Of a DNA stretch of 5,073 nucleotides, positions 5,043 to 5,073 are shown in pieces (position 1 is the first letter of the stretch; each line of letters opens with the position of its first letter). The position numbers were made by a program, and so were the translations under genes. The stretch is from Bacteroidia bacterium. Lineage in GTDB: Bacteria; Bacteroidota; Bacteroidia; Flavobacteriales; Flavobacteriaceae. The DNA lies in contig JAUIAA010000178.1 of assembly GCA_030425715.1 (NCBI GenBank), positions 1-5,073 on the forward strand. Direction: 5' to 3'. The notes beneath the pieces are model-generated. The model was given only the letters and a program-made list of their open reading frames with translations, was not told where the DNA came from and made no database searches.

Positions 5043-5073
5043 ATTAAATTAAGTAGCCCCTACATTTAATAAC

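Overview
The window looks like chromosomal DNA of a member of the Bacteroidota, most likely a marine or environmental flavobacterium. The grounds are the very AT-rich intergenic DNA, the absence of Shine-Dalgarno sequences before the genes, a TAnnTTTG-type promoter, a Bacteroidota-type HU-like protein, a signal peptide ending in the flavobacterial FSQ pattern, and the tandem AGTTGG/CCAACTTCC repeats beside a four-helix-bundle gene remnant. This is judged from sequence character only; no search was run.

Layout. Positions 1-442 (minus strand) carry an HU-family DNA-binding protein cut by the window edge. A long AT-rich divergent intergenic region (443-1206) holds its probable promoter, two small hairpins in its leader, a perfect 10-bp inverted repeat, and faint coding-like remnants. 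On the plus strand a small secreted protein of unknown function (1207-1578) is followed 34 bases later by a large two-domain enzyme (1613-3358). This has an SpsF/NeuA-like cytidylyltransferase domain fused to a NeuB-type nonulosonic acid synthase with a C-terminal SAF domain. A broken four-helix-bundle gene (3429-3738), flanked by short oppositely oriented repeats, comes next. Then come a KdsC-like HAD phosphatase closest in motif to KDN-9-phosphate phosphatase (3740-4297) and a free-standing SpsF-type cytidylyltransferase with a TTG start (4299-5042).

How the genes fit together. Synthase, phosphatase and cytidylyltransferase are the three steps that turn a hexose-6-phosphate plus phosphoenolpyruvate into a CMP-activated nine-carbon acid: condensation to a 9-phosphate sugar acid, removal of the phosphate, and activation with CTP. 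The motifs favour this phosphorylated route (as in animal sialate-9-phosphate synthase and the Bacteroides KDN pathway) over the usual bacterial non-phosphorylated NeuB route. No epimerase, aminotransferase or acetyltransferase gene is in the window, so KDN made from mannose-6-phosphate is one economical guess for the product, not a demonstrated one. The CMP-sugar would feed a surface glycan (lipopolysaccharide, capsule or glycoprotein).

Most worth a second look: two cytidylyltransferase domains in one short cluster, the fused one with an altered nucleotide-binding signature; the phosphatase reading frame that starts inside a repeat scar left beside the dead four-helix-bundle gene; and the structured intergenic region.
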